From: Thermoproteales archaeon
Lineage (GTDB): Archaea > Thermoproteota > Thermoprotei > Thermoproteales > Thermocladiaceae
Assembly (NCBI GenBank): GCA_027068725.1
Contig: JAMOMD010000154.1
Span: forward strand, 1 to 10,850
Length of the DNA: 10,850 bases
Direction of reading: 5' to 3'
This document shows positions 1 to 7,159 of the stretch, piece by piece. The position numbers and the translations under genes are program-made. Under the pieces are notes generated by a model. That model was not told where the DNA came from. It made no database searches and saw only the letters and a list, made by a program, of their open reading frames with translations. Every line of letters begins with the position of its first letter. The first letter of the stretch is position 1.

Positions 1-201
1 TGGAACATTGGGATACGCGTGCTCGCCTACAACACCACTAGGTGGGGAGGCACCGTATACGCGCTTGTTTACTGAGACTATTGCGAATGTTCTAGCAACA
101 ACTTTGAGACGCTCCTTGACTGGACAAGTCGGGAGACCACAGAGATGCTTGAAGGTCTTACATCTGTAACATAGCTCAGGTCTTATCTTGACGTGAGGCA
201 T
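1..201 (-). CDS. Nre-family archaeal DNA repair protein, N-terminal part (runs off the window)
   Basis: The first 67 codons of a minus-strand gene are present, starting at an ATG whose complement is 199-201; the rest lies beyond position 1. Residues 11-26 carry a zinc-finger-like pattern, Cys-x2-Cys then Cys-x4-Cys (C11, C14, C21, C26), with the signature LCGLPTCP. Near the break is SPPSGVVGEHAYPNV, which resembles the SPP-x-VFVG-x-x-GYP motif I recall from archaeal NreA/NreB proteins. Known of the family: Nre proteins are linked to DNA-damage tolerance and many carry a C-terminal PCNA-interacting motif; that end is not visible here. A TATA-like box at 232-242 suggests the gene has its own promoter, separate from the hydrolase gene upstream of it. 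The family call is fairly confident; which paralogue it is cannot be decided. Confidence 0.8.
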   Translation of the reverse strand, partial: MPHVKIRPELCYRCKTFKHLCGLPTCPVKERLKVVARTFAIVSVNKRVYGASPPSGVVGEHAYPNVP

Positions 202-231
202 CTGCAGCTACTGTGTGACTACGTTGAGCTA

Positions 232-242
232 GGTAATATACC
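232..242 (-). promoter_or_regulatory. TATA-like box for the Nre gene
   Basis: On the minus strand this reads GGTATATTACC, centred about 36 nt before the ATG. Transcription starting about 26 nt downstream would give a leader of roughly 10 nt. No Shine-Dalgarno motif is seen before the start. It sits in the 56-bp gap after the metallo-hydrolase stop codon. Confidence 0.45.
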
Positions 243-257
243 TCACACAGAACTTCA

Positions 258-1010
258 CTATACAACATACCAGTGATTTACTATCGGCACAAGAATTGGT
301 ACACCACAATCTGAGATAACTATATCCCCAGTAACGTAGTAGTGCACAGGTACAAGTAGTTTAGCACCTGCCTTTTTAGCAAGCTCAACAGCATCTTTAG
401 TACATGAGTGACCGAACATTCTAGCCTCCTCGCTTAAGCAACTTGTCTCACATATGAGTACGTCTGTTCCCTGTGCGAGCTTCACAATTTCCTCACAAGG
501 TGCCGTATCGCCTGTGTACGTGATAGATTTTCCACTACTTAGCTCGGTGATCCTGAATGCGAGACACTCAACCGTGTGCCTAGTCAGGATAGCGCGTATT
601 TCGCATACGTCGTCTCTGTACACTACGCACGGATCTCTGACGTTCGACATGGCAATAGGTACATACTCCACAACTTTGTTCTCGTGCTTCTCTATCCTTG
701 TTGCACGTAGTAGTAATCTAAGATCCTCAATTACTGACTCAAGTGCGAGTACTCTAACCTTCTTCCTGACGTTTAGGTGACTTAGCCATATTACTAATGT
801 TGGGAAGCCGAGCGCATGATCACCGTGAGAGTGTGTTACTAGTACAAGATCTATCTTTTCTAAATCTATTCCAAGTCTCTGTATCCTGCGTACACAGTAC
901 TCGCTAGGGTCTATCAATATGAGTTTATTAGAAACTTCAACAAGTATGGAAATAAAGTCTAGGTGAGGTGGAGAAATCCAGCCTCCTGTTCCAAGTAGGA
1001 GGAATTTCAT
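258..1010 (-). CDS. Metallo-beta-lactamase-fold hydrolase, RNase Z-like
   Basis: A 250-residue protein opening with KFLLLGTGG, as RNase Z and related hydrolases do. The two-metal site looks complete: THSHGDH gives H60, H62, D64 and H65, followed by H145, D168 (in YTGDT), H201 (GHS) and H223 (PVHY). It is therefore probably an active phosphodiesterase or other hydrolase of this fold. It is shorter than true archaeal tRNase Z (about 300 residues), and I see neither the flexible-arm exosite nor a typical substrate loop, so tRNA 3' processing is not assured; a PhnP-like or uncharacterised hydrolase is equally possible. The gene starts 5 bp after the glycosyltransferase stop codon and is probably co-transcribed with it. 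No clear ribosome binding site precedes the ATG. Confidence 0.85.
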   Translation of the reverse strand: MKFLLLGTGGWISPPHLDFISILVEVSNKLILIDPSEYCVRRIQRLGIDLEKIDLVLVTHSHGDHALGFPTLVIWLSHLNVRKKVRVLALESVIEDLRLLLRATRIEKHENKVVEYVPIAMSNVRDPCVVYRDDVCEIRAILTRHTVECLAFRITELSSGKSITYTGDTAPCEEIVKLAQGTDVLICETSCLSEEARMFGHSCTKDAVELAKKAGAKLLVPVHYYVTGDIVISDCGVPILVPIVNHWYVV

Positions 1011-1015
1011 GTAGC

Positions 1016-2296
1016 TTACAGTGCTTCAAGACACTGTAATGTTCTACGTCTAGCCTCGTACACTTCCTGCAACTTGTCAAGTAGCTGTCTAGTTGTTCTA
1101 CTCAGAAGAAACTCTCTTGCTCTCTCGCGCGCATTCTTGCTAAGTCTCTCACGCTCTTCGGGATGGTCAAGTAGGTACTCGATGTACTTGGCTGCTGTGT
1201 CGATGTCCTCTGGACCATTTACGTGATATCCATCTATGCCGTGTCTTACGACCCACTTCTGACCATATACACCTGATGTTATTACAGGAACACCACCATA
1301 CATGAACTCGATCTGCGTGAGACCAAGTGCCTCCATCCTGCTCATGATGATGTTCACGTAGCTCTCTTTGATTAGTCTGATCTTGTCCTCGTGCGAGAGC
1401 TCTCCCGTCAGTGTCACATTGTTGAGATCCTTCACTTCTTCGAGAACATCTTTCCACTGATCACCTGGCTTTCCAGCTATGACAAAGTGCACATCTTTTC
1501 TATGCCTGAGCTTGCGTGCTATCTTAGCTACTGCTAGCGGGTTCTTCCTCTTCTCTACTGTGCCGAGGTAGGATACAAGCTTCACATCTTCAGGAATGTT
1601 GTACTTCTTCCTGAAGTCCTTAGAGTCAATCTTGTCGAAATCTGCGAATTCGTCATCATCTATTCCACATGGGTACACGTAGATCTGCTCAGGCTTTGCT
1701 CCCATCATTATCATGTCCATTGCCTCGATTGGTGTGACACAGAGAACGAGGTCTGCTACTGAGAATATTAGTGGGAAGTAGAGCTTATTCCAGGATATTC
1801 TGTACGCACGCTCTATAGGCTCGTAGTGCTGTGGGTCAGGTGGCTGGTAGTGACTCATGTGGCAGAACACTATGTCCTGACAGTCTGCTCCAAGTATTGT
1901 GCCAGTCCTGATCCAGAGAACAAATTTTGACACGTCCTCTGGTCCATTCCATAGTGTTGAGTGTGTTATTAGTACATTGAGTCCAAAGTCTGAGACTATC
2001 TTCCGAAGAGTAGCGACAAAGTCTCGGAACATTATTCTTCTCGGAGGCCAGGTAGCTGTATACGAGGCTACTCGTATCGTAGGAAGACCAATGTAGGGAT
2101 CCTTCTCGAGGTAGAGGTAGGGCTTGCCGTTGAAGTCCTTTTCAGAGAACACTTCCTGATTGTCATGATACGTGCTAGTAATTAGATAAGCATCATGCCC
2201 AAGCTTTCGGAACCACTTGACCATACGCTGAGCAGCCAGCTCCTGACCCTTGGAGTTGCTGGTCTGGTACATGATGACGCCAATGGAGAGGCGCAT
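1016..2296 (-). CDS. GT-B fold glycosyltransferase, GT4-like
   Basis: A 426-residue protein with the two-domain layout of GT4 enzymes. The N-terminal acceptor domain opens with hydrophobic RLSIGVIMY and a KGQELAAQRMVKWFRKLGHD segment. The C-terminal donor-binding domain has YLGTVEKRKNP (243-253), FVIAGKPGD (271-279) and the E-x7-E motif E322/E330 in RMEALGLTQIEF, which binds the nucleotide-sugar in this class. No signal peptide or membrane span is seen, so it is probably cytosolic or membrane-peripheral. It likely transfers a sugar to a glycan, lipid or small molecule; donor and acceptor cannot be read from the sequence. It is the first gene of a probable two-gene transcript with the hydrolase. 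The ATG is supported by a TATA-like box about 33 nt upstream. Codons are richer in G/C at the third base than in the decarboxylase or radical SAM genes. Confidence 0.9.
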   Translation of the reverse strand: MRLSIGVIMYQTSNSKGQELAAQRMVKWFRKLGHDAYLITSTYHDNQEVFSEKDFNGKPYLYLEKDPYIGLPTIRVASYTATWPPRRIMFRDFVATLRKIVSDFGLNVLITHSTLWNGPEDVSKFVLWIRTGTILGADCQDIVFCHMSHYQPPDPQHYEPIERAYRISWNKLYFPLIFSVADLVLCVTPIEAMDMIMMGAKPEQIYVYPCGIDDDEFADFDKIDSKDFRKKYNIPEDVKLVSYLGTVEKRKNPLAVAKIARKLRHRKDVHFVIAGKPGDQWKDVLEEVKDLNNVTLTGELSHEDKIRLIKESYVNIIMSRMEALGLTQIEFMYGGVPVITSGVYGQKWVVRHGIDGYHVNGPEDIDTAAKYIEYLLDHPEERERLSKNARERAREFLLSRTTRQLLDKLQEVYEARRRTLQCLEAL

Positions 2297-2326
2297 AAGC
2301 TTATGGTCACATGATTAGAAGACCCC

Positions 2327-2332
2327 TTATAT
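2327..2332 (-). promoter_or_regulatory. TATA-like box for the glycosyltransferase-hydrolase transcript
   Basis: On the minus strand GGATATAAGG contains an ATATAA core centred about 33 nt before the ATG. Predicted transcription start is about 7 nt before the start codon, giving a nearly leaderless mRNA. Confidence 0.5.
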
Positions 2333-2482
2333 CCGATTACCTTTGATACTGTATGGAAACATTTCAGATCTGTAACATTTGTCTCTTCCTCATCATCAAC
2401 TGATGCGAATGCGCTAGTCATGTTGCTGATCTGTGTGCACTTATGTCAGCGCTACATGTTTCTAGATGGAAACAGTGAGTGC

Positions 2483-2490
2483 CTTATAAC
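2483..2490 (+). promoter_or_regulatory. TATA-like box for Hel308
   Basis: CTTATAAC, with the preceding C, is centred about 35 nt before the TTG start. A transcript beginning 26 nt downstream would have a leader of about 9 nt. Confidence 0.5.
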
Positions 2491-2520
2491 CTCTCTGGAC
2501 TCGGTCATTATTGATCTGAG

Positions 2521-4833
2521 TTGCCTCTCCGCGTTGATGATCTTCCAATAGATGACAGACTGAAGAAGATCATAATAGAGCGCAAGGGAATAAGAGAGCT
2601 CTATCCTCCACAAGAGGAGGCTATAAGAGCAGGCCTCCTGAATGGTCAGAACCTAGTTCTCGCAACATCAACAGCCACAGGCAAGACCTTTCTTGCAGAG
2701 CTCGCACTCGTGAACCATGTCCTGAAGAGGAAGAGCAAGGCCATACTCCTTGTTCCACTTAAGGCTCTAGCATACGAGAAGGCTCAGGATCTCGAGCTAT
2801 ACAAGCCTCTTGGAATAAAGATTGCTGTAACAACAGGCGAGTACGATTCACAGGACCAGTGGCTAGAGCAGTACGACATCATTGTTGCTACTTACGAGAA
2901 GTTTGATAGTCTACTTAGACATAGAGCAAGATGGCTTACTCGCGTTGGCTTGCTTGTCATAGACGAGATACATTATATATCCGATGAGAAGCGTGGCCCC
3001 ATAATCGAGTCGATAATCGCGAAGTTGAGAATGCTGAAGCTTAGTGTACAGATAGTTGCTCTAAGCGCCACAATCGAGAATGCTGAGGAGATTGCTGAGT
3101 GGCTTAATGCAAAATTAGTAAAGTCTAGTTGGAGACCTGTCAAACTTCGTGAAGGAGTTTATTTTGACGGAAAGATAATATATGCAGATGGAGAGGAGAG
3201 ACACGTCCGTAAGCTGAAGGATCCTGTAATAGATCTTGTTATTGATTGCTTAGAGGAAGATGGTCAGGTTCTAATATTTACAAACTCTAGAAGTAATACA
3301 GTCAAGCTAGCTAACTCTATTGCACAGTTCATTGCTAACTACGGTAAGAAACTTGTTGATCCCTCAGAACTTCAGAATGTCTGTACAAAGATTGAGGAAT
3401 CCTCATCCTCGAAGCTTATTGCTGAGGAGCTTAGGAGAGTCGTCAGGTACGGTGTCGCATTTCATCATGCTGGTCTAGAACATGAGGTTAGGAGAATACT
3501 CGAGGATGCGTATAGGGAACGAAAGATAAAGGTTGTAGTAGCTACAACAACGCTCGCAGCTGGCGTTAACCTGCCTGCACGTCGTGTAATTATACACGAG
3601 TACAGGAGGTACGAGCCAGGTGTTGGGTACGAGCCTATTCCTGTAGCAGAGTACAAGCAGATGGCTGGAAGAGCGGGAAGACCTAGACTTGATCCCTATG
3701 GTGAGGCTATTCTCATTGCACGACGTGAAAATGAGGTTGAGTACCTGATGGACTTTTACATTAGGGCAAGCCCAGAGCCAGTAGTCTCAAAGTTCCTTCA
3801 TGATAAGAATTTGTACACTCACATACTTGCAGCAGTAGCAAGCGGCTACGCTAACACTGTTGATCAGCTCGTCGAGTTTGTACAGAATACTCTCGCATTC
3901 CGACAGCGACCTACGGCAAGTTCACTATACGCGAAGCTTCTCAGAGACAAGATTGTTCATGTTGTAAAGTTTCTCGAACAGAGCGGTTTTGTCATTGCTA
4001 GCGAGAATGGTGAAGTAAGAGCAACAAAGCTTGGCTATGCCGTGAACATAAACTACATAGATCCTCTGACTGCAAGCACGTACATAAAGGGTCTTCTCGC
4101 AAAACCGAGAGAACAGGCAAGCGACATTGCGTACCTGTGCCTGCTAGTGAAGTCGAGTGAGGTGCCTAAACTACGTGTGAAGAGAGGGGAAGCTGAAAGA
4201 TACTTAGGAGTTTTAAAATCGATATTTAACGAACTTCTACTCAAGCCTACGGACAGTGTTGATGAGCTAGAAGAGCTAAGTGAGATGGAGCTTGTGAGTC
4301 TTCTTGAGGAAATTAAGACAGCATGCATGTTGTATGACTGGATAAACGAGTCTCCTGAAGATACGCTTGTCATGAAGTATGAAGTTGGCCCTGGAGACCT
4401 CAGGATGTATGCGGACACGCTCGAGTGGCTATGTCACGCCTTGGCACAGCTTGCAGCCGCGCTTGATCTTCAGGAGCATGTAACTGCGCTAGAGATACTG
4501 AAATGGAGACTTAGGTATGGTGTCAAGACAGAGCTTGTTGAGCTTGTGCAGGTTGAGGGTGTTGGTAGAGCAAGAGCGAGAGCACTCTACGATGCTGGAT
4601 TCAGGACAATAGAAGATCTAGCAAGAGCTACTCCCCAGCAGCTGACACGTGTTAAGGGTATTGGCGAGAAGCTTGCAAAGATAATTATCGAATCTGCAAG
4701 AGAGAAGCTACAGCGTGGTGATTACGTTAAGGTAAGCAAGGTGACAAGTAGAAGAGAGGAAGAGCTCAGAAGCAGAATTACGCAAGTACAGTCACAGCCT
4801 AGGCAGAAGTCTATTCTCGACTACTTCAAGTAG
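2521..4833 (+). CDS. hel308: Hel308 (Hjm) superfamily 2 DNA helicase with C-terminal PIP box
   Basis: A 770-residue ATP-dependent 3'-5' DNA helicase of the Ski2-like Hel308 family, which acts on stalled or branched replication forks. Visible motifs in order: Q-motif YPPQ (28-31), Walker A TATGKT (51-56), DEIH box (148-151), SAT (182-184), IFTNSRS (252-258), VVVATTTLAAGVNLPARR (338-355) and QMAGRAGRP (380-388). A winged-helix and ratchet region follows. The C-terminal helix-hairpin-helix (about 674-724) contains VGRARARALYDAGF, matching the Arg-rich regulatory motif known in domain 5. The last residues QKSILDYF (762-769) fit the PCNA-interacting consensus. The TTG start is forced: an in-frame TGA lies at 2512-2514 and no ATG or GTG follows before the Q-motif. 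Length is slightly above the usual 700-720. The next gene follows after 38 bp. Confidence 0.97.
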   Translation: MPLRVDDLPIDDRLKKIIIERKGIRELYPPQEEAIRAGLLNGQNLVLATSTATGKTFLAELALVNHVLKRKSKAILLVPLKALAYEKAQDLELYKPLGIKIAVTTGEYDSQDQWLEQYDIIVATYEKFDSLLRHRARWLTRVGLLVIDEIHYISDEKRGPIIESIIAKLRMLKLSVQIVALSATIENAEEIAEWLNAKLVKSSWRPVKLREGVYFDGKIIYADGEERHVRKLKDPVIDLVIDCLEEDGQVLIFTNSRSNTVKLANSIAQFIANYGKKLVDPSELQNVCTKIEESSSSKLIAEELRRVVRYGVAFHHAGLEHEVRRILEDAYRERKIKVVVATTTLAAGVNLPARRVIIHEYRRYEPGVGYEPIPVAEYKQMAGRAGRPRLDPYGEAILIARRENEVEYLMDFYIRASPEPVVSKFLHDKNLYTHILAAVASGYANTVDQLVEFVQNTLAFRQRPTASSLYAKLLRDKIVHVVKFLEQSGFVIASENGEVRATKLGYAVNINYIDPLTASTYIKGLLAKPREQASDIAYLCLLVKSSEVPKLRVKRGEAERYLGVLKSIFNELLLKPTDSVDELEELSEMELVSLLEEIKTACMLYDWINESPEDTLVMKYEVGPGDLRMYADTLEWLCHALAQLAAALDLQEHVTALEILKWRLRYGVKTELVELVQVEGVGRARARALYDAGFRTIEDLARATPQQLTRVKGIGEKLAKIIIESAREKLQRGDYVKVSKVTSRREEELRSRITQVQSQPRQKSILDYFK

Positions 4834-4842
4834 TTACAAAGG

Positions 4843-4850
4843 CTTAAGTT
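4843..4850 (+). promoter_or_regulatory. TATA-like box for the deacetylase-fold gene
   Basis: CTTAAGTT (in GGCTTAAGTT) is centred about 26 nt before the GTG, so transcription should begin at the start codon itself, giving a leaderless mRNA. This supports both the GTG start and independent expression from Hel308, although read-through across the 38-bp gap is also possible. Confidence 0.5.
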
Positions 4851-4871
4851 TACTCGAAAGATTTTGCTGAA

Positions 4872-6035
4872 GTGACAGCATTCGACAAGGTCTGCTTCAT
4901 AGCTATACCACACTATGATAGTATTGAGTTTCCTTACATAGTTAAGAGTAGGCCAAAAGTTTCTCAGTATGTAGAATCTATAAGAAATACCAAGACTTTT
5001 GAAAGTCTTCTAAAACAGGGAAGACTTGAAATTAGGGAAGTAACCGAGCTGAAGCAGGTTGAGAATCTTGATAAGTATATAAGAGAAGAATATACGAAAG
5101 TTCATAGTGAACAGCTTTACCTTTCTATAAGAAGCCAGCCAACGTTTAGACCTCTAATGCACATGTTTCTGACTCTTGCTGATGCTATGATAGATGCCTG
5201 TAAGGAAGGGTACATTCCAGTTGCTCCATGTCTTCCTCCTGATTTATGGGCTGGCAAAACGTTCGTCAGAAGGTGTAGCATATTCTCACTCTGCGTATAC
5301 CTAGCCAAGAGACTTGGTGGAAAAACAGCAATTGTCTCACTCGATGTGCACTATGGATTTGGAATTCAGGACATACTTGAGTATGAGGAGACAGGTGGAG
5401 AAGAGGTAAGTGAGGAGGAAGCCGCAGCAGAAGAGGAGAGTGTAGAGGAGGGGGAGGAAGTAGAGGAAGAAGGTGCAGAGACTGAGGCTGTACCTGCAAA
5501 GAGTAGGATATTCTATCTAGCTGTCTGTAGTATGGGTGAAGTTGAGTCGCGAATATTTAGGAAGGCTAAGAAGAGGAAGTGGCTGTTTCTTCCTGTTGTT
5601 GTTCCTCCCGGTGTTAGAGATGATGTGTATATTCGCGTTTTGGATTATGCATTGAGAATTGTCAGAGCTTACGAACCTGAGAATGTTATTGTACTACTTG
5701 GCCTCGACATGTATAGAGAAGATGTTGTAGGAGAGTTTGTACTTTCATGTGATGCGTTTTATGATATTGGTCAGCTTATATCATTTCTAACGCAGGCAAT
5801 ATACATTAAGAATCTCATGGTGTTAATCGAGTGCGTATCTACTAGAGAATCTATACAAAAACCATTTCCAAACTTCATAGCTGGTCTTCTTGGAGCTGAG
5901 AAGCCCTACTATGACCCCATCAGGAAGGAGAGCACACAAGCTGTGAAGGATCTCACTAGAGAAAGCATGGAGAAACTGAGAAGGCTACTAATTAAGCATT
6001 GGAAAGTTAAAGTACCTGCACGTATTCGCTCATGA
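4872..6035 (+). CDS. Divergent histone deacetylase / acetoin-utilisation fold protein with acidic insertion
   Basis: A 387-residue protein that I read as a remote member of the arginase/deacetylase fold. VSLDVHYGFGIQDIL (155-169) aligns with the family's DVHHGNGTQDI segment, VVPPGVRDDVY (243-253) with its PLPPGTGD segment, and LLGLDMYREDVVG (275-287) with its GFDAHxxDPLG segment. The three zinc ligands would be D158, H160 and D279, all present. The catalytic His pair of the RPPGHHA motif is replaced (LPPDLWAG, 121-128), and the Tyr of the GGY motif seems absent (about 318-323). A Glu-rich stretch, about residues 171-207, interrupts the fold just after the DVH strand. The protein may thus be a metal-binding pseudoenzyme or use other chemistry. 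GTG start; an in-frame stop at 4845-4847 bars an earlier one. The 3' end overlaps the convergent decarboxylase gene by 29 bp. The assignment rests on motif order and is not certain. Confidence 0.72.
   Translation: MTAFDKVCFIAIPHYDSIEFPYIVKSRPKVSQYVESIRNTKTFESLLKQGRLEIREVTELKQVENLDKYIREEYTKVHSEQLYLSIRSQPTFRPLMHMFLTLADAMIDACKEGYIPVAPCLPPDLWAGKTFVRRCSIFSLCVYLAKRLGGKTAIVSLDVHYGFGIQDILEYEETGGEEVSEEEAAAEEESVEEGEEVEEEGAETEAVPAKSRIFYLAVCSMGEVESRIFRKAKKRKWLFLPVVVPPGVRDDVYIRVLDYALRIVRAYEPENVIVLLGLDMYREDVVGEFVLSCDAFYDIGQLISFLTQAIYIKNLMVLIECVSTRESIQKPFPNFIAGLLGAEKPYYDPIRKESTQAVKDLTRESMEKLRRLLIKHWKVKVPARIRS
5381..5491 (+). other. Purine-rich tract encoding a poly-acidic insertion
   Basis: This stretch of mostly GAG, GAA and small-residue codons encodes about 37 residues, roughly 171-207 of the deacetylase-fold protein, with runs such as GEEVEEEGAETE. 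It is low-complexity and probably a disordered surface loop. Its position, between the DVH strand and the next predicted beta-strand (RIFYLAV), suggests a loop insertion and not a domain linker. Confidence 0.8.
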
Positions 6036-6831
6036 TACTCCATAACCTGTCTCTGTACTCTCTTGCTCTTTCCTGAGGATTCTCCGAGTACACTATATCT
6101 CTACCAACATTAACAAGCACAAGACCAGGCAATGCTGCACGCAGCTTATCTATGGAGCCTCCCTGAAAACCTACACCAACAAGAAATAGAACCCTCTCTT
6201 GACCAACTATTCTACGTATATTACGAATATCTTCTTCCGTTACGTGACCAGTAGTACCTACAACACATCCATCAGCATCACTCAACCTCACATCTTCGGC
6301 AATTATCTCATATAGATGCTTATTATCAACCCTTGTTTTAAAGTACTTCACAGCTTCTGGATTTGACATTAAAGTCAGCACGAGAGTCCCAATATTATAC
6401 TCCTTACATATCTTACAAATTTTATCTAAATTACCTGGCAGTGGATTAACTGTAACACATTTGAACCCTGATAAGTAAATCCAACGCAGACCAATGCTAA
6501 CTGTATCTGTTATATCATTAATCTTACAGTCCAGTATTGGTACTAAACCTCTCGATAGTATGTAGTTCGATATGTAGACTAGATCTCTTAAATCAAGTGG
6601 AAGAACATACCATAAATTTATTTTAACAGCCGCTGCATAATCTCTAACTTTATCAACAGTATCAAGTATGAAGTCTACTAGAACATTTTTAGAGATTAAG
6701 AAACTGTAATCTTCCTGTCCATATACTGTAGCTGCTCGCTGCCGTATCTTTTCCAGTACAGGATCTATGCTGACACAGAGAATTGTTTTCTTTTCCAAAA
6801 TTATGCTTCTCAGAAGCTCTCTAAAGGTCAT
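6007..6831 (-). CDS. pyrF: Orotidine 5'-phosphate decarboxylase
   Basis: A 274-residue TIM-barrel enzyme that decarboxylates OMP to UMP, the last step of pyrimidine synthesis, in the cytosol. Expected residues are visible: SIDP with D23 on the first strand, K70 in AAVKINLWY, the catalytic D-x-K-x-x-D triad D101/K103/D106 in LDCKINDITDTV, and the phosphate-binding end GVGFQGG (219-225) plus VNVGRDIVY with R244. Length is nearer the longer PyrF subgroup (about 270 residues or more) than the compact archaeal form (about 210-230), and CKIND is an unusual version of the active-site loop. No other pyrimidine gene is nearby. The ATG is supported by a TATA-like box about 30 nt upstream. The 3' end overlaps the deacetylase-fold gene by 29 bp. 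The gene is AT-richer than the glycosyltransferase. Confidence 0.93.
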   Translation of the reverse strand: MTFRELLRSIILEKKTILCVSIDPVLEKIRQRAATVYGQEDYSFLISKNVLVDFILDTVDKVRDYAAAVKINLWYVLPLDLRDLVYISNYILSRGLVPILDCKINDITDTVSIGLRWIYLSGFKCVTVNPLPGNLDKICKICKEYNIGTLVLTLMSNPEAVKYFKTRVDNKHLYEIIAEDVRLSDADGCVVGTTGHVTEEDIRNIRRIVGQERVLFLVGVGFQGGSIDKLRAALPGLVLVNVGRDIVYSENPQERAREYRDRLWSIMSEYVQVL

Positions 6832-6856
6832 TAGAGAACACGCTTGGTAACAGTCT

Positions 6857-6864
6857 CTTAATAC
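6857..6864 (-). promoter_or_regulatory. TATA-like box for pyrF
   Basis: On the minus strand this reads GTATTAAG, centred about 30 nt before the ATG, so the transcript would have a leader of only a few bases. Confidence 0.5.
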
Positions 6865-6916
6865 GTTATCTTAGACTAAATCAGTGTGGAGCACGTGGAG
6901 AATGTTTAAGAAATGG

Positions 6917-6950
6917 AAAAAAGTTTTAGAAAGAATTTAGATTTTATTTT
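6917..6950 (-). terminator. Possible U-rich terminator of the 51-codon gene
   Basis: Downstream of the small minus-strand gene the minus strand carries a T6 run (complement of 6917-6922) in an AT-rich stretch, the usual form of an archaeal factor-independent terminator. No hairpin is evident. The plus strand also has T-rich sequence at 6941-6951, but no plus-strand gene ends nearby. Confidence 0.35.
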
Positions 6951-6977
6951 TCTAGGGGAACGTTTTAGAGAATTGTC

Positions 6978-7133
6978 TTATTTGGCACCTAACTTGAGGT
7001 ACTTCCTGAAGCGTGCAGCTGCGAAGAAGCTTATTACTGAACCTATTGCTAGTAGTATTATACCAGCGACGTAGTTTACCATTGGTGCTAGTGCTGATGC
7101 TGTCTTAACTGTTACGTAGACCGGTGTGCACAT
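6978..7133 (-). CDS. Small single-span membrane protein beginning MCTPV (51 aa)
   Basis: I do not recognise a family. The 51-codon frame starts at an ATG (complement of 7131-7133) and ends with TAA. The protein begins MCTPVYVTVKTAS, has one hydrophobic segment at about residues 18-40 (VAGIILLAIGSVISFFAAA) and ends in a basic tail, RFRKYLKLGAK. The positive-inside rule predicts N-terminus out, C-terminus in. Met removal would leave an N-terminal Cys. Evidence that it is real: its first eight residues match the divergent 70-codon gene at six positions, the hydrophobic core and basic end align approximately, and both have the same TATAs and pre-start bases (TTATTAAG, then TACTGA and CCATGTGC). 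It is short enough for automatic callers to miss. It could be a membrane anchor subunit, a regulator, or a substrate of the nearby radical SAM enzyme. Confidence 0.75.
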   Translation of the reverse strand: MCTPVYVTVKTASALAPMVNYVAGIILLAIGSVISFFAAARFRKYLKLGAK

Positions 7134-7159
7134 GGTCAGTAGATGTACTTGTCGAGATT

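Larger units (their letters stand above)
2297..2520. promoter_or_regulatory. Divergent intergenic region between glycosyltransferase and Hel308
   Basis: These 224 bases separate two divergently transcribed genes and hold a TATA-like element at each end. Reading frames inside (16 and 43 codons on the plus strand) are short, and the longer one runs through the Hel308 promoter and start, so I do not call genes. An 8-bp direct repeat TGGAAACA occurs at about 2354 and 2468 and may be chance. Confidence 0.5.

Noticed and set aside
2366..2400. Possible second C/D box RNA on the minus strand (ATGATGA followed by CTGA)
   Set aside because: Only 22 nt separate the two boxes and no D' or C' box lies between or after them, so the size and layout do not fit.
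2353..2403. A 16-codon plus-strand frame with a C-x2-C pair
   Set aside because: Too short to support, and it lies in the divergent promoter region.
2354..2475. Direct repeat TGGAAACA
   Set aside because: Two 8-bp copies 114 bp apart in AT-rich sequence can occur by chance; no larger repeat unit is seen.
2420..2551. A 43-codon plus-strand frame before Hel308
   Set aside because: It covers the Hel308 promoter and start codon in another frame, lacks its own promoter signal and has no recognisable feature.
5266..5499. Leu/Pro-rich minus-strand frame
   Set aside because: It is the complement of the acidic Glu-codon tract in the deacetylase-like gene, which explains its odd composition.
6883..6939. 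An 18-codon plus-strand frame starting GTG, rich in Lys and Trp
   Set aside because: Very short, with no ribosome binding site or promoter and no relative nearby; more likely spacer.
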